Below are positions 35,530 to 47,238 of a stretch of 64,000 nucleotides of DNA, piece by piece. The notes below the pieces were generated by a model. The model saw only the letters and a program-made list of their open reading frames with translations. It did not search any database and was not told the DNA's origin. This DNA comes from Adiantum capillus-veneris. Taxonomy: Eukaryota; Streptophyta; Polypodiopsida; Polypodiales; Pteridaceae. Positions within the stretch are counted from its first letter, which is position 1. The number at the start of each line of letters is the position of its first letter. The stretch is from the NCBI GenBank assembly GCA_014529385.2, contig CM043962.1:121295970-121359969 (forward strand). Reading direction: 5' to 3'. A program made the translations under genes and the position numbers.

Positions 35530-36982
35530 TCATACTATCCTTAAGTTGGATTCCTTGCATCCATCTAGCATCTTCAGAAGGATAATTTTTGAACTTAAGA
35601 AGATACTGTCCGGGCAGGTTGTACTATTTCCTCTTTTTGCGTTGACTGCCATGTCGTAGTACCTTGTCTTCATGCTGAAGGATAGCTTCGGGTTGTAGTA
35701 CCTCTTCTTGATCTGCGATTTCGGGAGGGTCTTCAATAATTGGTTCATTTGGAGGCTCTGCTTTGTAGGGCTTGAGTAGGCTCACATGAAAAGCATTGTG
35801 TATGAGCCAATGGTTAGGAAACTTAAGTTGATAAGCCACCTCATTGATTGGCTTCAAATTTGAAAAGGACCATAGTATCTTTTTGCTAGTTTAGCATAAT
35901 ACTTTGATGGCCCGTAGGATTTTTGCCCGTTGTTTGCCTCAATCAAGCCTTAGGAAACTTAAGTCAGACCCAATCATTCTCTTTGAATGTTTAGGCCCTT
36001 CTGTGCTTGTCAGTAGCATCTTTTTGCCTTAGTTGGGAGATGGATATAGCCTCCTTAATCTTTTGAAAAGATGCTTGCAGGTCACGGCTATACTCATCGG
36101 CAACGAAGATCTTTCCATGTACTTTAAGTAGCAAGGGACTTTTAGGTCTTCCCTTACGATTTCAAAAGGTGCTTTTCCCGTAGAAGTATGGACAGTATTA
36201 TTATACGCATACTCTACAAGAGTTAAGTACTTTTCCCATTGTGAGCATCGATCTACTTCTGTGACATAGGTCTTTAGTAGATCAAGATTCGTAAGAGTGG
36301 CTATCTCACTTTGGCCATCCGTTTGTGGGTGATAGGCTGAAGAGAAATTCAATCTTGTACCTTGATTTTTGAAGAGACCTTTCCAAAAATTACTGGTCAT
36401 TCTAGGATCTCTATCTGACATTATGGATGTTAGCAATCCATGGTGTTTGAAAATCTGTGATATGAAGAGAGTTGCCATTTGGCGTGCCTTAATAGTCTTC
36501 TTGACAGGGATAAAGTGTGCTTGCTTGCTAAACCTGTCGACTATTGTCCATATTTCCGTATTCCCATGGATAGATTTTGGTAATCCAAAGATAAAATCCA
36601 TGGATATACTCTCCCATGGTGAATTAGGAATTGGAAATGGCTGGAGTAATCCAGGTTGCTTCCCTCTATCATACTTGGTCTTTTGGCATACTACACATTT
36701 TGAAACATACTCTTGTATGTCCACTTTCATGGTAGGCCAATAAAAATACGTCTCTACTCCTCGAAGAGTAGGTTGAATGCCTCTATGCCCCGCATAGGGA
36801 GGAGCATGGGATTCATACATGACTTTCTCACGAAGGGAGTGGGTAACACATAGCGTATTGCCATGGAGAGGATAACCATCCTGCAAGGTGAATGGCTCCT
36901 CTTTCTTCCCCAAAGCAAGGGCTGACATTATGTCTTTAAAGTCAGGGTCAATAGCATACTCATCTATCAGAAGATAGATCAT
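35530..36982 (-). pseudogene. Element E integrase and chromodomain
   Basis: The open frame 36029-36982 encodes the integrase zinc-binding domain (SHAPPYAGHRGI with YVSKCVVCQKTKYDRG) and core: SMDFIFGLPKSIHG (Asp), SIMSDRDPRMTSNFW (Asp), YHPQTDGQSEIAT (Glu). After a frame break the C-terminal part continues at 35530-35880 ([34 protein letters not shown], then YLLKFKNYPSEDARWMQGIQL), which is a chromodomain. A TAG and a frameshift interrupt the chromodomain. Confidence 0.88.
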
Positions 36983-38535
36983 TGTGAGTTGCTATTGACA
37001 CAGCATTAACTTTTGGTCGTCGTGAAAGTGCATCAGCCACTTGATTGTGCTTACCAGCAATGTGAGCAATGTGGAAATTAAATTGTGAAAGAAAATTTGG
37101 CCACCTCATTTGTTTTTCAGAAAGCTTTGTTTGCGTCATGAAGTACTTGAGACTTTGATGGTCTGTTCGTAAGATGAATGGAGTCCCCAATAGATAGTGC
37201 TTCCATGTGTCTAGGGTATGTAGAACAACTAACAGCTCTTTCTCATAAATGCCTAAGACCCGTTCATTCGTGTTGAGCCTTCGGCTCTCATATGCTATGG
37301 CATGCCCTTCTTGAAGCAAAAGTGCTCCAAGGCAATCACCACAAGCATCACATTGGACCTCAAATGGCTTTGAGAGATCTGGAAGCATAAGGAGTGGTTG
37401 GGAGATAAGATTCTCGTTGAGCTTGTCAAAAGAACTTTTCTCCTTAGCAGTCCATGAATACTTAACGTTTTTCTTTGTTAAGTCATGTAATGGTCCTTCT
37501 ATTTGAGAGAATTTTGCTATGAAGCGTCTATAGTATGCACACATACCAATAAAGCTTCTTAGCTCATGTAGATTCCTTGGATTAGGCCATGCTTTTATTA
37601 CCTCCAACTTTGATGGATCCATACGGATACCATCTTGAGAGATAATATGACCTAAGTATTGAATCTCTTGAAGGAAAAAATCGCTTTTCTTTTGATTGAG
37701 AAAAAGCTTATTCTCCTTTAATGCTTGAAAAATCACTTGGAGATGTTGCTTGTGTTCCTCCAAGGAATTGGAGTAGATGATGATATCATCATAAGAACAC
37801 TCCAGTGAATTTGCAGTAGGGTCTAAAAATTTTCTCCATTAATCGATTGAATGTAGCTGGTGCATTAGTTAAGCCAAAAGGCACGATTAGATATTCATAA
37901 AGGCCAAACATTGTACAAAACGCGGTCTTTAGGATATCTTCATTCACTATCCTTATTTGATGGTAGCCACTTTTAAGGTTAATCCTACTAAAGTAGATAG
38001 AGCCTTGTAGCTTATCAAACAAATCTTCTACCCGAGGTACGGGAAGTCTATTTTTGATAGTGATATGGTTTAGTGCGCGATAGTCCACACACATGCGGTA
38101 TATACCATCTTTCTTTTGCACTAAAAGGACTGGAGAGCAAAAGGGAGAGGAGCTAGGCCTCATCATTCCTTTGTCTACCAATTCTTGTACTTGCCTCATG
38201 ATCTCCTCTTGTTGAGCTTGTGAAACTCGATAGGGAGGTTTGTTAGGCGGTGAGCTTCTTGATAGGAGCTCAATTCGATGGCCATCATCCCCTCGTTTTG
38301 GAGGTAAGTCCATAGGGATATCATCAATGAACACATCTTGGAATCCTTTTAGAAAGTTAGACAAGTCTAACTCTTCTTGATTCCTATCATTCACCTTTGA
38401 TGAAACATTAGGACCTTTTAGGGATTCTTTGACAAAAATCATGTACGCGAAAACTGAGCTTTTCATTGATTTATCAAGGGTGAGAGGATTTACAAGTGGT
38501 ATAGTACGACCAGACTCATTAGCATCTATATACAT
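36960..38535 (-). pseudogene. Element E reverse transcriptase and RNase H (frameshift at the catalytic box)
   Basis: 38535-37789 encodes the RT fingers and palm: LSNFLKGFQDVFIDDIPMDL, CVDYRALNHITIKN, LKSGYHQIRI, VPFGLTNAPATFNRLMEK. The frame breaks at 37789-37800, exactly where FFDD should be read, because of one extra base relative to D. 37763-36960 continues with the RT thumb and connection (GHIISQDGIRMDPSKLEV, RSFIGMCAYYRRFIAKF) and RNase H (FEVQCDACGDCLGALLLQEG, LRTDHQSLKYFM, ADALSRRPKV). Apart from that break both halves are open. Confidence 0.9.
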
Positions 38536-38900
38536 ATTCTTTTCCTATAGGTGAAGTAGATTCTCCTTTCAGGGAACTTCATGGTGGCAGCCATGCGGTT
38601 GAACCGTGGTATCCCTAGGATAGCATCCTCATGTTGGAGAGGAGAGATAAAGAAGTCTTCTTTGTCAACATAGCTTTGGACATGAAGCCTCAAATTCCCA
38701 ATCAAGGGAGTAACGGAGGCTTGCTGTCCCTTGAAATCGGCATCGGCTGTTACAACAGCTCCCATCTCAAAAGCTTGAATGCCCAACTTGGTGGCCAATT
38801 CCATAGATATAAAGTGGAGAGTAGAACCAGGGTCAAACAAGATGAAGGCATCATGCTCCCTTACCTTTCCCCAAGCATAGGAGAGAGATGATCCTTTGCA
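38526..38900 (-). pseudogene. Element E protease
   Basis: The frame reads MFDPGSTLHFISMELATKLGIQAFEMG, an aspartic protease with the same DPGS active site as element D. Conserved QASVTPLIGNLRLHVQSYVDKEDFFI and HEDAILGIPRFNRM blocks follow. It runs open into the start of the reverse transcriptase segment, with a frame change near 38530. Confidence 0.83.
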
Positions 38901-38939
38901 ATGAGTATCCTCTTTTGGAGCTTCGATAGTGGAAACTCC

Positions 38940-40290
38940 AGAGTCTCATTCGAGCATTTCTTTTGGGTCAAGAACGATAGCCATGTCCTTGCTCCCCACA
39001 CTTAAAACATTTGTGATCCTTGCGAAAAGTTTCAAGTTCTTCAGGTGAGAGTTTATTTTTACCTTTGTAAACTCCTTTCTCCTTGGACCAATTGTTGTTG
39101 TTGGAATGGATGTGGGAAAAAAATTTGGGCATTAATTTTTCCCTTTGCATCACTTTTGTATTTATTTTCCATGGGTTTGACATTCTGTCTAACCCCTTGT
39201 TGGAAATTGATGCGTGAAGCAACCATGGTATTCTGGATTACTTCGGTGATAGAGTCAGGCCGTTGAGAGTTGACATACTCGGCCATCTCTTCAGGTAACC
39301 CCGCACAAAATTATTGTTTTTGCTCAGCAAAGTCTATCTTTTGAAAGATAGTAGCCTTGAGATGTAAATCTCAAAACTTGTCCACATATTTGTGGATAGA
39401 CTCATGAGAGAGAAGCCTTAAACTCCACCATTTGGTGAGCACTTTGTCCTTTGTGTCGCTTGCAAGAAATTGCTTCATGATGGAAACTCGTAGAGTTTTC
39501 CATGTCTTTGGGGCTTCGCCATTGCCATGAAGGCTAGCCCACCATTGACGAGCCGATTTCTGGAAGTGAATAGCTACATGGCGTAGCTTAGAGGACTCCG
39601 TGAAGCCCTCGTCTCCAAAGGCCACATCAAATTGCTGGATGAAGGCCAATACTTTGTCAGTAGCACCAAAGGTGCCATCATAGGTGAGAAAAGAGATATT
39701 CTTTCCTCCCTCTTTGAACTTCTTGAGCTTTTGTGACCTTCGCCATGCAGGGTAATATTTGCAATGTCCTCCCCTCTTATATTCTCTAGGAGAATAGCCA
39801 TAGCTTTCATCGGTAGAGGAGGAAGGTGAAGAAGAAGGAGAAGAGGGTGACCTCTTTCTTGCCCTTTTCTTCCTTGGTTTTCTCTCTTCCCTTTTGGAGT
39901 GACGAGGAGAAGGATTATGGGTTAACCGTTTCCTCTTGGGAGGAGTTGGAGATCTTTTAGTCCGCCTTCTTCGTGGAGCCACATCTTCGGAGGAATTTAG
40001 GGATTCATTGCTTTCTTGATCTTTGGATTCCTCTTCTCGTAAGGGAGAGAGTCTTCTTTTGGGGGTCTCTTCAAGAGGCCTCGTAAGGTCTCTCTCCTCT
40101 TGGAGAGGAAAGGAAATCCCATAAGCACGAAGTTGTTGAGTAACTTCGGCTTGCAAAGTGGGGTTGCTCATAGCTTGTTGCAACCTAGTGACAAGATAAT
40201 TAACAAACATGGGGGCATATCATTGGCACCTTCATGTGCAAAATCAAATTTATCAATGTTCATTCTACTCTCTTGGTTATTGTCAGTCAT
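38940..40290 (-). pseudogene. Element E Gag (frameshift near N-terminus)
   Basis: ATG 40288-40290 starts MTDNNQESRMNIDKF. A 2-bp difference from element D in a C-run near 40210 shifts the frame. The main part, 39371-40210, then reads MFVNYLVTRLQQAM, a Ser/Arg/Lys-rich linker, FKEGGKNISFLTYDGTFGATDK and IMKQFLASDTKDKVLTKW. The C-terminal part (39286-38968) carries KGVYKGKNKLSPEELETF and a knuckle, KCFKCGEQGHGYRS, that begins CX2CX4H but lacks the last Cys in this frame. Confidence 0.82.
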
Positions 40291-40691
40291 GTTAGTTAAA
40301 CTTATATGTTTATTTAGTGTATGCTTTGGCAATTCAAAACCTTTGTTGCTACTCCTCTTAGCCTTTGAAAATAGGCACTTAAGTATCTACACCCACGGCT
40401 CAAATTGGTTAATTATAGAGAGTAGTGGAGTGGGTATAACATAGCAAAGTTGCCGAGGGATAGCTCCTTTCGGACTTCTTATGGCTCAATAATGGTAAAG
40501 CCGTAGGCAAGTCTAAATAGACTCCATTATTAAGACCAAAGCTCCCAAGGTGTGCACCGTATCCCACATAGTGGGCTCAACAAAACCGATAATAGATCCC
40601 AGACCCACTTACCCTAATATAATTAACAAAAACAACCATTAATAGGCTACTTAAGGAGCTCTTTTCTTAAGCAAGAAAAGAGAAACCAAAT

Positions 40692-40703
40692 GCTCTGATA
40701 CCA
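40692..40703 (-). promoter_or_regulatory. Primer-binding site (initiator tRNA-Met type) of element E
   Basis: The minus strand reads TGGTATCAGAGC one base inside the 5' LTR end at 40705. Confidence 0.92.
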
Positions 40704-40704
40704 A

Positions 40705-42422
40705 TGTAATGGAAATGGCCTATGAACATTGAGAGCAGCGGAATTAGGAAATTAGGTGAAGCATTTTTGAGAGATTACTTTGTGAGCATAGCGGGTGAAC
40801 TTAATTGATGTAGCAACATAAACATGGTACTTAGGTAACTTGGCATGAACAATACTTTTGCAAGAGAGAGAGTTTAGAGAACATGACAATAGTTGAGGTA
40901 TGGAGCCGTTCCCCCCTCCGATAGGCATTTGTATTATAATTTGTCCCATCAAGAGAGACTTGGTACAATACAATCTTTGTGTTCCTTGTGACCTACGTGA
41001 TGCAATGAAGATGGAAAGCTTCATGAATCACAAGCATAACATAAACTTGTAGAAAGCATTAACTATCCCAAGCCTCAGTCCCAAGGCCTCAACAACCTTC
41101 GAAGGTGGAGAGAGCTAGCGGGGAATGAGGTTAGGGAAGAGGGAGAAGAAACATTCCATAGGAGAAAGAAATAGCTCCTCACTTATCATTACTCTTCTTG
41201 CTAGCATACATAATAGCATAGTAATGGAGATGGAGAAGATGGCAAGCTTAAGCATTGAAGCATGGCTCTTGGTTGGATTTGCATTCCATAGCCAAGAGTG
41301 TTGATGTAGGCTCTCACTTCTCACAAGCTTGGAGAAGGAGGTGGTGATCCTCAACTTTCACCAAGTGAGAATACCTTGCAAATGAGTGTGTGTGTGTGTG
41401 GAGTATATCCCCCTATCACCTCCCCTCCTTGATTTGGGCGAGTGGTAGCTTTTCCACATGCTTCAATCTCATTGGACCCCTCTCCCCCTAGCCAATCACA
41501 TGCAGCATGCAGTCAAGTACATGGGTAGTCTTTTGACAAGTGTCCTCCTTACCCCTTAGAGAGAGAGAGCTTGAAAATATCTAGATATTTTTTGGATGGA
41601 AGTAGAAGCTCATTAGACCCCTCTTTAGCCCAACCAATAGCATTCAAGCACCCCATGTGGTTAAGCTTAGTGAGAGTCTGACATGTGTCCCATGTGCCCT
41701 TTTAGAAAAGGGGCCCCTTGGATGAGTGAAAGGTTAGGTCAAATATTCCCCTAACTTTGGGACTTTTATGCATAGGAAGCTTCTCAAGCAACTTCCTCAT
41801 TAAGTGTGTAGGGTCTCTTTTTGACTCAAGCATCTTACCCCCCATGCATAGGAAGCTTCTCAAGAAACTTCCTCATTAAGTGTGTAGGGTCTCTGTTTGA
41901 CTCAAGCATCTTACCCCCCATGCATAGGAAGCTTCTCAAGAAACTTCCTCATTGAGTATGACAAGTACTTTAAGTACCTTAGTCATCAAGCATGACAAGC
42001 ACCTTAGGTGGATTTTCCACCTCAAGCTGCTCAGCCCTAGCTTGCCTAAGGTCAAAGGCAAGTTTAGGTCGGGTTCCCACCTCAAGCACAACCCTAGCTT
42101 GCTTAAGGTCAAAGACAAGTTTAGGTCGGGTTCCCACCTCAAGCTCAACCCTAGCTTGCTTAAGGTCAAAGGACTTCTAATAGTAACCATTGAAGGTCTT
42201 TAATGAAGGTAACCCAAAGGTCTTTTAAGCTTCATTAGTTCACCTTGCTCTTTGACAGACCATCTCTCATCTAGGCCCCTTTACCATTGGCCCGTGTTGA
42301 GATAGATCCGTAAGCACATGTCTATATTCTAACCCTTGTTCCCATTTATTATCCCACATTAAATGATCAATTTAATATGAGAAAATCATTTGGGTTGGTT
42401 ATATATTAGATATTTAATGACA
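40705..42422 (-). repeat. 5' LTR of element E
   Basis: 1718 bp, the direct-repeat partner of 33302-35052, with the same short internal near-repeats (41760-42170). The GA tract at 41557-41570 has only about seven units. Confidence 0.94.
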
Positions 42423-42646
42423 GCATATAACATATAACAGCCTTTCAATATGTTGTTGATTGATTTTAAGATATGTTCAATAGGGACACAACTAGGAAGC
42501 AAAGGATTGTTTTGATTGAAGGCAAGTAACGGTTTGATCTCTAGATTTCTTTTTACTTCGAGATGTCATCTCTTGGATTACACTTTTTCCAAGGCATTCC
42601 AGCATGAGCATGGAAAAAAGCTCTAGGATATCTGATGCAAAGTGAG

Positions 42647-42806
42647 TGTTGGGATAAAGGCGCTGTGCCTTTTTCTCGGCCGGACGTTCTGTGTTCGATT
42701 GCTCACTGTGTATACACACTTTCTTATTATTTCTATACATAAGAATAAGGAGCCCCTCACTCATATATTGAGTTACTTCCAGAGGTTTCTCCACCCATAT
42801 TCTATG

Positions 42807-42889
<83 letters not shown>

Positions 42890-42918
42890 CGCTCATGCAT
42901 AGCATTTGTGCACTCACA
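42647..42918 (+). repeat. 5' LTR of element F
   Basis: Matches 44959-45246. It contains the conserved inverted repeat around TTATT...AATAAG (42723-42750, one mismatch here) and a pure CT tract of about 75 bp (42813-42887) close to the LTR 3' end. Confidence 0.93.
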
Positions 42919-42920
42919 AT

Positions 42921-42932
42921 TGGTATCAGAGC
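42921..42932 (+). promoter_or_regulatory. Primer-binding site (initiator tRNA-Met type) of element F
   Basis: TGGTATCAGAGC, two bases after the LTR end. Confidence 0.92.
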
Positions 42933-44221
42933 GCATGGTGATCACGGAGAGCACGACGGCTTCGAGAGCTTCGAGGCAATAGCTCACTCGCTCTCGGTGT
43001 TGGAGAGATCAAGAAATCTTGAAAGCTTTGTGAGAATGCAAGGGGACCTTGTGAGCTCAATTGAGAGTGATGTATGCTCTTGTGGAAGCTCAGAAACAGT
43101 GTGGAAGATTGTGTGTAAGTGAAGGTACTGCCCTAAAAATTGTGTGCACAGCAACACTATTTTCAGATTTGTTTTTCTCCTTATAGAATGTAGATATGAG
43201 AATTCTATCTCCACCGGCCCATTCGTTTCGACGTGGTCTACAACTTTGCAGAAGAAACTTTTTGTAAGTTCCTCACCGTTTTGTTGATAATCAACTCAAA
43301 CTGACTGTATACAGAAATTATAGGTTTTCCGTTTTCGCATAGTGTGCGAGTTTGATGCACTTTTGCAAGCACGCCAGATGCTCGAAGTTAGGTGCATAAA
43401 TTATGGCCTGAAGATGAAATTTCAGCTTGTGCAGAGCTTGTGGCTTAAGTGTTTTTGGTAGTTTTGGACAAAGAGTCACGAAGGCGTTTACACACCATCG
43501 AAGCGGATACGGTTTTAGGAGCACACATGTAGAGTTCTTTCACAGGTTTTCACAGGATACTTTGGAAGCAATTTTGTGCTTGGATTCATGGTCTTTGCGG
43601 ATGGTTTGCATATGATGATGGCACATGGTTGATGCCCATTGTACATGCATTTTGGTGAGCACTTTCAAGTGTCGGTGAGCTCTCTTGAGAGCATTGTTTT
43701 CGCATTGATCAAGTTTTCAGATTGCAACTCTTTTGGCACTTGCTTATGCGCAGTCACTCCGTTGATGTACGTTGAGTGCGGATTGCCATTGTATGCGAAA
43801 ATGTGGAGCCATTTTTGCATTTCTACTCATCGGCATTGAGTAGTGTTATGGTTTATGGTAGAGATTGTACTTGAGTTTTTGCTCAATTTGCAGGGAAAAC
43901 TCTGTCGAATTTTTCCCAGATTCTTGCCATGCTCTATGCGTATTCGCAGTTTACTCTCTAATGGTTTAATGGTCGAGTTGACTCCCACTCTAGAAGTTAT
44001 ATGCAATTTCTTGGCTTACGGTCAGCGTTGAGTTTTGGCTCATTTTGCAAAGGAAACTCTGCCCGTTTTTCCTCGTCTTCTTGCCATAAAAGCTTGCAGT
44101 GCTATGCCATCTTGTACAATGGTCGATATATTCCCACTTTGACAGTGATCGAGTATTTACTCTCACTTTGACACTTGGACACAGGTTTAGTATTCTTGTA
44201 TCCACTCTCACAGGAGTGTCT

Positions 44222-44553
44222 CTTTCGCTAGTGATCTTTATCATGCTCAGGAGATAGAGCATTTGGCTGTGCAGGACGTGCCAGTAGATTCTATAGAGAT
44301 ATAGATAGAGCGACAGTGCGCTAGTGAGACACAACAGGTGTTGTCAGAATATGTGCAGGTAGAGATAAGGCAGGTATGCTCCCTAGTGGCACAGACAGAG
44401 CTGACAGATATGGAGTTCTTTGATATGCTCATGTTAGAGGCTAACGAGTTGGTACCAAGGCGCACAATTCTGCCCATGGGTGACACGGACGTAGATTTCC
44501 CAGTGTCGGTGTTGACACATCCATACGCGACGGATAGTTCTGATGATGCGTGA
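44222..44553 (+). pseudogene. Unrecognised copia-family reading-frame fragment shared by F and its duplicate
   Basis: The frame reads HLAVQDVP, IEIERQCASETQQVLSEYVQ, VCSLVAQTELTDMEFFDML and LEANELVPRRTILPMGDTDV. A homologous frame is preserved at 54540-55170 in unit 2. The sequence is acidic and helical-looking with no motif I can name. Its place between the protease remnant and LTR2 suggests the 3' part of the element. F stops at 44551-44553, whereas the unit 2 copy stays open about 60 codons longer. Confidence 0.45.
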
Positions 44554-44958
44554 TTACAGATAGCGTAAGAGAGGCGAGTGCAGCCAGATTTGCGCATATT
44601 TCATCAACAATCGGGCGTCTCATGTTTGACTTACTAGTGACTTACTAGTGTTGAGGCCCGTTCTAGCAGCTGAAGTTGAAGCATTTGCAGCAGGGGTTGT
44701 CAGTCGTGCGATGGCTAACACTAGCATGATTCATAGTGGAGTCTTGAAGACCATACATAGTAATCTGCAGGATTTACATGCAGGCTCTAGCATGGGTACA
44801 CACACTCGCCTACCACTAGAGCCGATATGACTACGTGTAGATTGACAGAGTGAGCCAGTGGGCACGGGTTGAGAGAGTCTCTCACCTAGTTTCATGTACA
44901 TACTAGTAGCTTAGCTAGTAGGCTTCATTTATCGGTGCATCGCCTTTAAGTGGGAGTT

Positions 44959-45117
44959 TGTTGGGGTAATGTTGCTGCGTCTTTTCCCAGGCCGGATGTC
45001 CAATGTCTGACCGTCGACTGTGTATATACACTTCCTTATTCTTTCTATACATAAGAATAAGGAGCACCTCACTCATATACTGAGTTACTTCCAGAGGTTG
45101 CTCCACCCACATTCTGT

Positions 45118-45216
<99 letters not shown>

Positions 45217-45246
45217 TCCCACACGCATTGCATTCGCACACTCACA
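44959..45246 (+). repeat. 3' LTR of element F
   Basis: 288 bp. A perfect 10-bp inverted repeat (CCTTATTCTT / AAGAATAAGG) with a 9-base loop is at 45034-45062. An 86-bp CT tract is at 45121-45206, and the terminal CACTCACA motif ends at 45246. Confidence 0.93.
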
Positions 45247-46240
45247 GTGAGGATAATGCTCAATAAGAGTGTTAATTAGAGCAAGGTCAGGACGGATTTG
45301 ACTTTTTTGGGAAGAATGTTTAGTTAGGCCTTCATTTGTCTCTTAGATGTCAATCATTGCAAGACACATATTATTTAGGGCAAAAAAACTCTAGGTTGTT
45401 TTCATCAACGCACATTTAGGGCTTCTCTCCAAATGCTTGCATTTTGAAGAGATCTGGCATCATGCAAGAAGTTTCAATGGTGAACATTATACATTATCAC
45501 TTCATTTTTCAATGATGTGATTTTTTGGAGTTCATTAACTGCCAATATAGGCAAGGCTGGGAATCATTAGGTTGTTTTGAATCAATTTAGAGTGGCGATT
45601 TTTCTTTAGATGAGCTTTTAAGCCCAAACCTCTCTTGAATTCCGATTATTACAGTGTATGTCCGGCATGAGCACTGCATGAACATGACAAAGAATATTTG
45701 AGTTGTTTTCATCCGATGTGAAGTGAAGGTCAGTCTCTAAATGTGATTGCCTCATCTGTCAAGGTCCAGGGTCGTGGGGCAAGAAATTTCTACCATTCAT
45801 CTACTAACCATTATGGACAGTAATTTTTACCAAGCCAGTCAGATGTTTGACACATCAGCACCAATAATCATTATTGCCAATGACTAAACACCACCTCATC
45901 GTGCGTAATTAATTGCCTATTGGCCGTGTACGTACACTGCATAACTACACCCCCTTCGTCGTCAGAGACTATTACTTAGCCCCCCTGCCTTGGACCTTGA
46001 CGGCTAGTAAAGGTCTTTTATTGACATTTCCCTCCGTATAAATTTCTCCCACCATGGCTCGCAGCTCCCCGCCAATTGCCATGGGGTTGCAATTTTTACA
46101 AGGAAAGGTAAGACCTTTCCCTTTCCCTACCTCATAAGACATATGACATAATGAAAGAAGTTGACATGTCTAAACCAATGTAGAAATTGGTCTAATTTCT
46201 ATCCTCATGGAATGCATTGATTGCTCTTCCCTTGCCCCCC

Positions 46241-46646
46241 CTCAGGACTAAGTGGCACGAGCATGGGAGGGTGCGATCTACGGCGGGGGCATTGTGGGCC
46301 GCAGATCCCAAATGTGGGTACCCTAGATTACTTTTTATTATAAAAAGTAATCTAGGGTACCCTAATTTACTTTTGGCACCTGCCCCTAATTTACATGTTT
46401 TAAGTAAATTAGGGCCCCCACGTTTCACAACACACGCATGGCATAGTGGTTAGGGTAGGCGCCTCTCATGCTTGAGGTCCTGGGTTCAAACCCGCCGCCC
46501 CAAAATGGAGGTACCCTAGATTACTTCCAAAGTGCGGGTACCCTAGATTACTTTTGTAATCTAGGGTACTCGCATTTGGGATCTACGGCCCACAATGCCC
46601 CCATCCTAGATCCCACCCTCCCATGCCAGTGCCACTTAATCCTGAG
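46241..46646. mobile_element. Fold-back element 1 with tRNA-like sequence in the loop
   Basis: The ends, starting CTCAGGACTAAGTGGCAC, form inverted repeats of about 100 bp (46241-46340 against 46548-46646) with few mismatches. Inside are a further perfect palindrome around GTACCCTAGATTACTTTTTA (46318-46362) and a tRNA-like sequence at 46434-46502. The element sits in a C-rich site. The duplicate flank (57290-57310) has the corresponding sequence without the insert, so it arrived after the segmental duplication or was lost from unit 2. Confidence 0.82.
46434..46502 (+). other. tRNA-like sequence in fold-back 1 (Pol III boxes)
   Basis: TGGCATAGTGG at 46439-46449 fits the Pol III A box. GGTTCAAACCC at 46483-46493 fits the B box, 33 bases later. 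A stem CCTC...GAGG between them could be an anticodon arm around CAT, but its loop is eight bases and I cannot close a 7-bp acceptor stem. It is a tRNA relic or SINE head, not a functional tRNA gene. Confidence 0.55.
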
Positions 46647-47092
46647 CCCCCCCCCCCCCCCCCCCCCCCCGCGGCCCGGGGGCTTGTTCTTCTTTGCCAC
46701 CGAGGAAGGAGTCCCACTTATTATTCCTTATGGCGTGCTCCCTCCGTGAGGGAACCTCGACGCGGGCGCAGATGTGGTGAGCTATTCCGCAGGGAGTTGG
46801 GTAGTTTTTGTCCAACTAGTAGGTGAAATCTAGTAGAGGAGTTTTGGCAGGTCGGGGGTTTATCGACAAAAATGGCATTCGCAAGGGTCAAACCCCCTCC
46901 AGTACAAAACATATCTTACATGAGGCATGTAATAAAGGAACTCAGGCCAGTTACTAAACGAACCCAATTACTAACTTTGTCTTAGAATGCCAGAAAGACT
47001 ATATTTCTAGTTATTGATAAGAAGTTTTTGGATAAATTCTCACGATAATTCCCACATTGTGACTTACCTCAACATCATGAGCTTGTGAGAGG

Positions 47093-47150
47093 GAGGCACC
47101 GTATTCTAGCTAGGTACGATTGGGGGCAAGGGACCACCGGTTGGGGGGCG

Positions 47151-47185
<35 letters not shown>

Positions 47186-47238
47186 AGGGGCAATGGTCCC
47201 GTGCCCTCAATCATACCTAGCTAGGTATGTTGTGCCTC
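47093..47238. repeat. Fold-back element 4 with poly-G core
   Basis: Arms of about 48 bp (GAGGCAC..., CTAGCTAGGTACGATTGGGG and related) read inward from both ends. A run of about 30 G (47152-47184) lies in the loop. In the duplicate flank only one arm is present (near 57768-57800), joined to sequence matching 47614 onwards, so that copy has a deletion. Confidence 0.7.

Larger units (their letters stand above)
33302..42422 (-). mobile_element. Element E: Ty3/gypsy chromovirus, sister of D in opposite orientation
   Basis: LTRs at 33302-35052 (3') and 40705-42422 (5') begin TGTCATTAAATATCTAAT and end CATTACA on the minus strand. Flanking 5-mers are TCATA on the left (33297-33301) and GCATA on the right (42423-42427), one mismatch. 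The element carries gag, protease, reverse transcriptase, RNase H, integrase and chromodomain in chromovirus order. It is less damaged than D, with only a few frameshifts and stops in roughly 5.3 kb of coding sequence. Confidence 0.94.
42647..45246 (+). mobile_element. Element F: short-LTR copia-derived element, internally deleted
   Basis: LTRs of 272 and 288 bp at 42647-42918 and 44959-45246 start TGTTGGG and end CACTCACA. Perfect 5-bp target duplications GTGAG lie at 42642-42646 and 45247-45251. An initiator tRNA-Met primer site follows LTR1 and a purine tract (AAGTGGGAG) precedes LTR2. The 2.0-kb internal region has no full copia gene. Comparison with the duplicate in unit 2 shows that F lacks about 885 bp containing protease sequence. 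Confidence 0.93.

Noticed and set aside
46434-46502. Functional tRNA gene
   Set aside because: A and B boxes are present, but the anticodon loop is eight bases and no acceptor stem closes, so I list it only as tRNA-like.
46649-46670. Poly-C/poly-G runs (also 27489, 30437, 47152) as G-quadruplex regulatory elements
   Set aside because: Long homopolymers are prone to sequencing and assembly error and lie in repeats; there is no evidence for a regulatory role.
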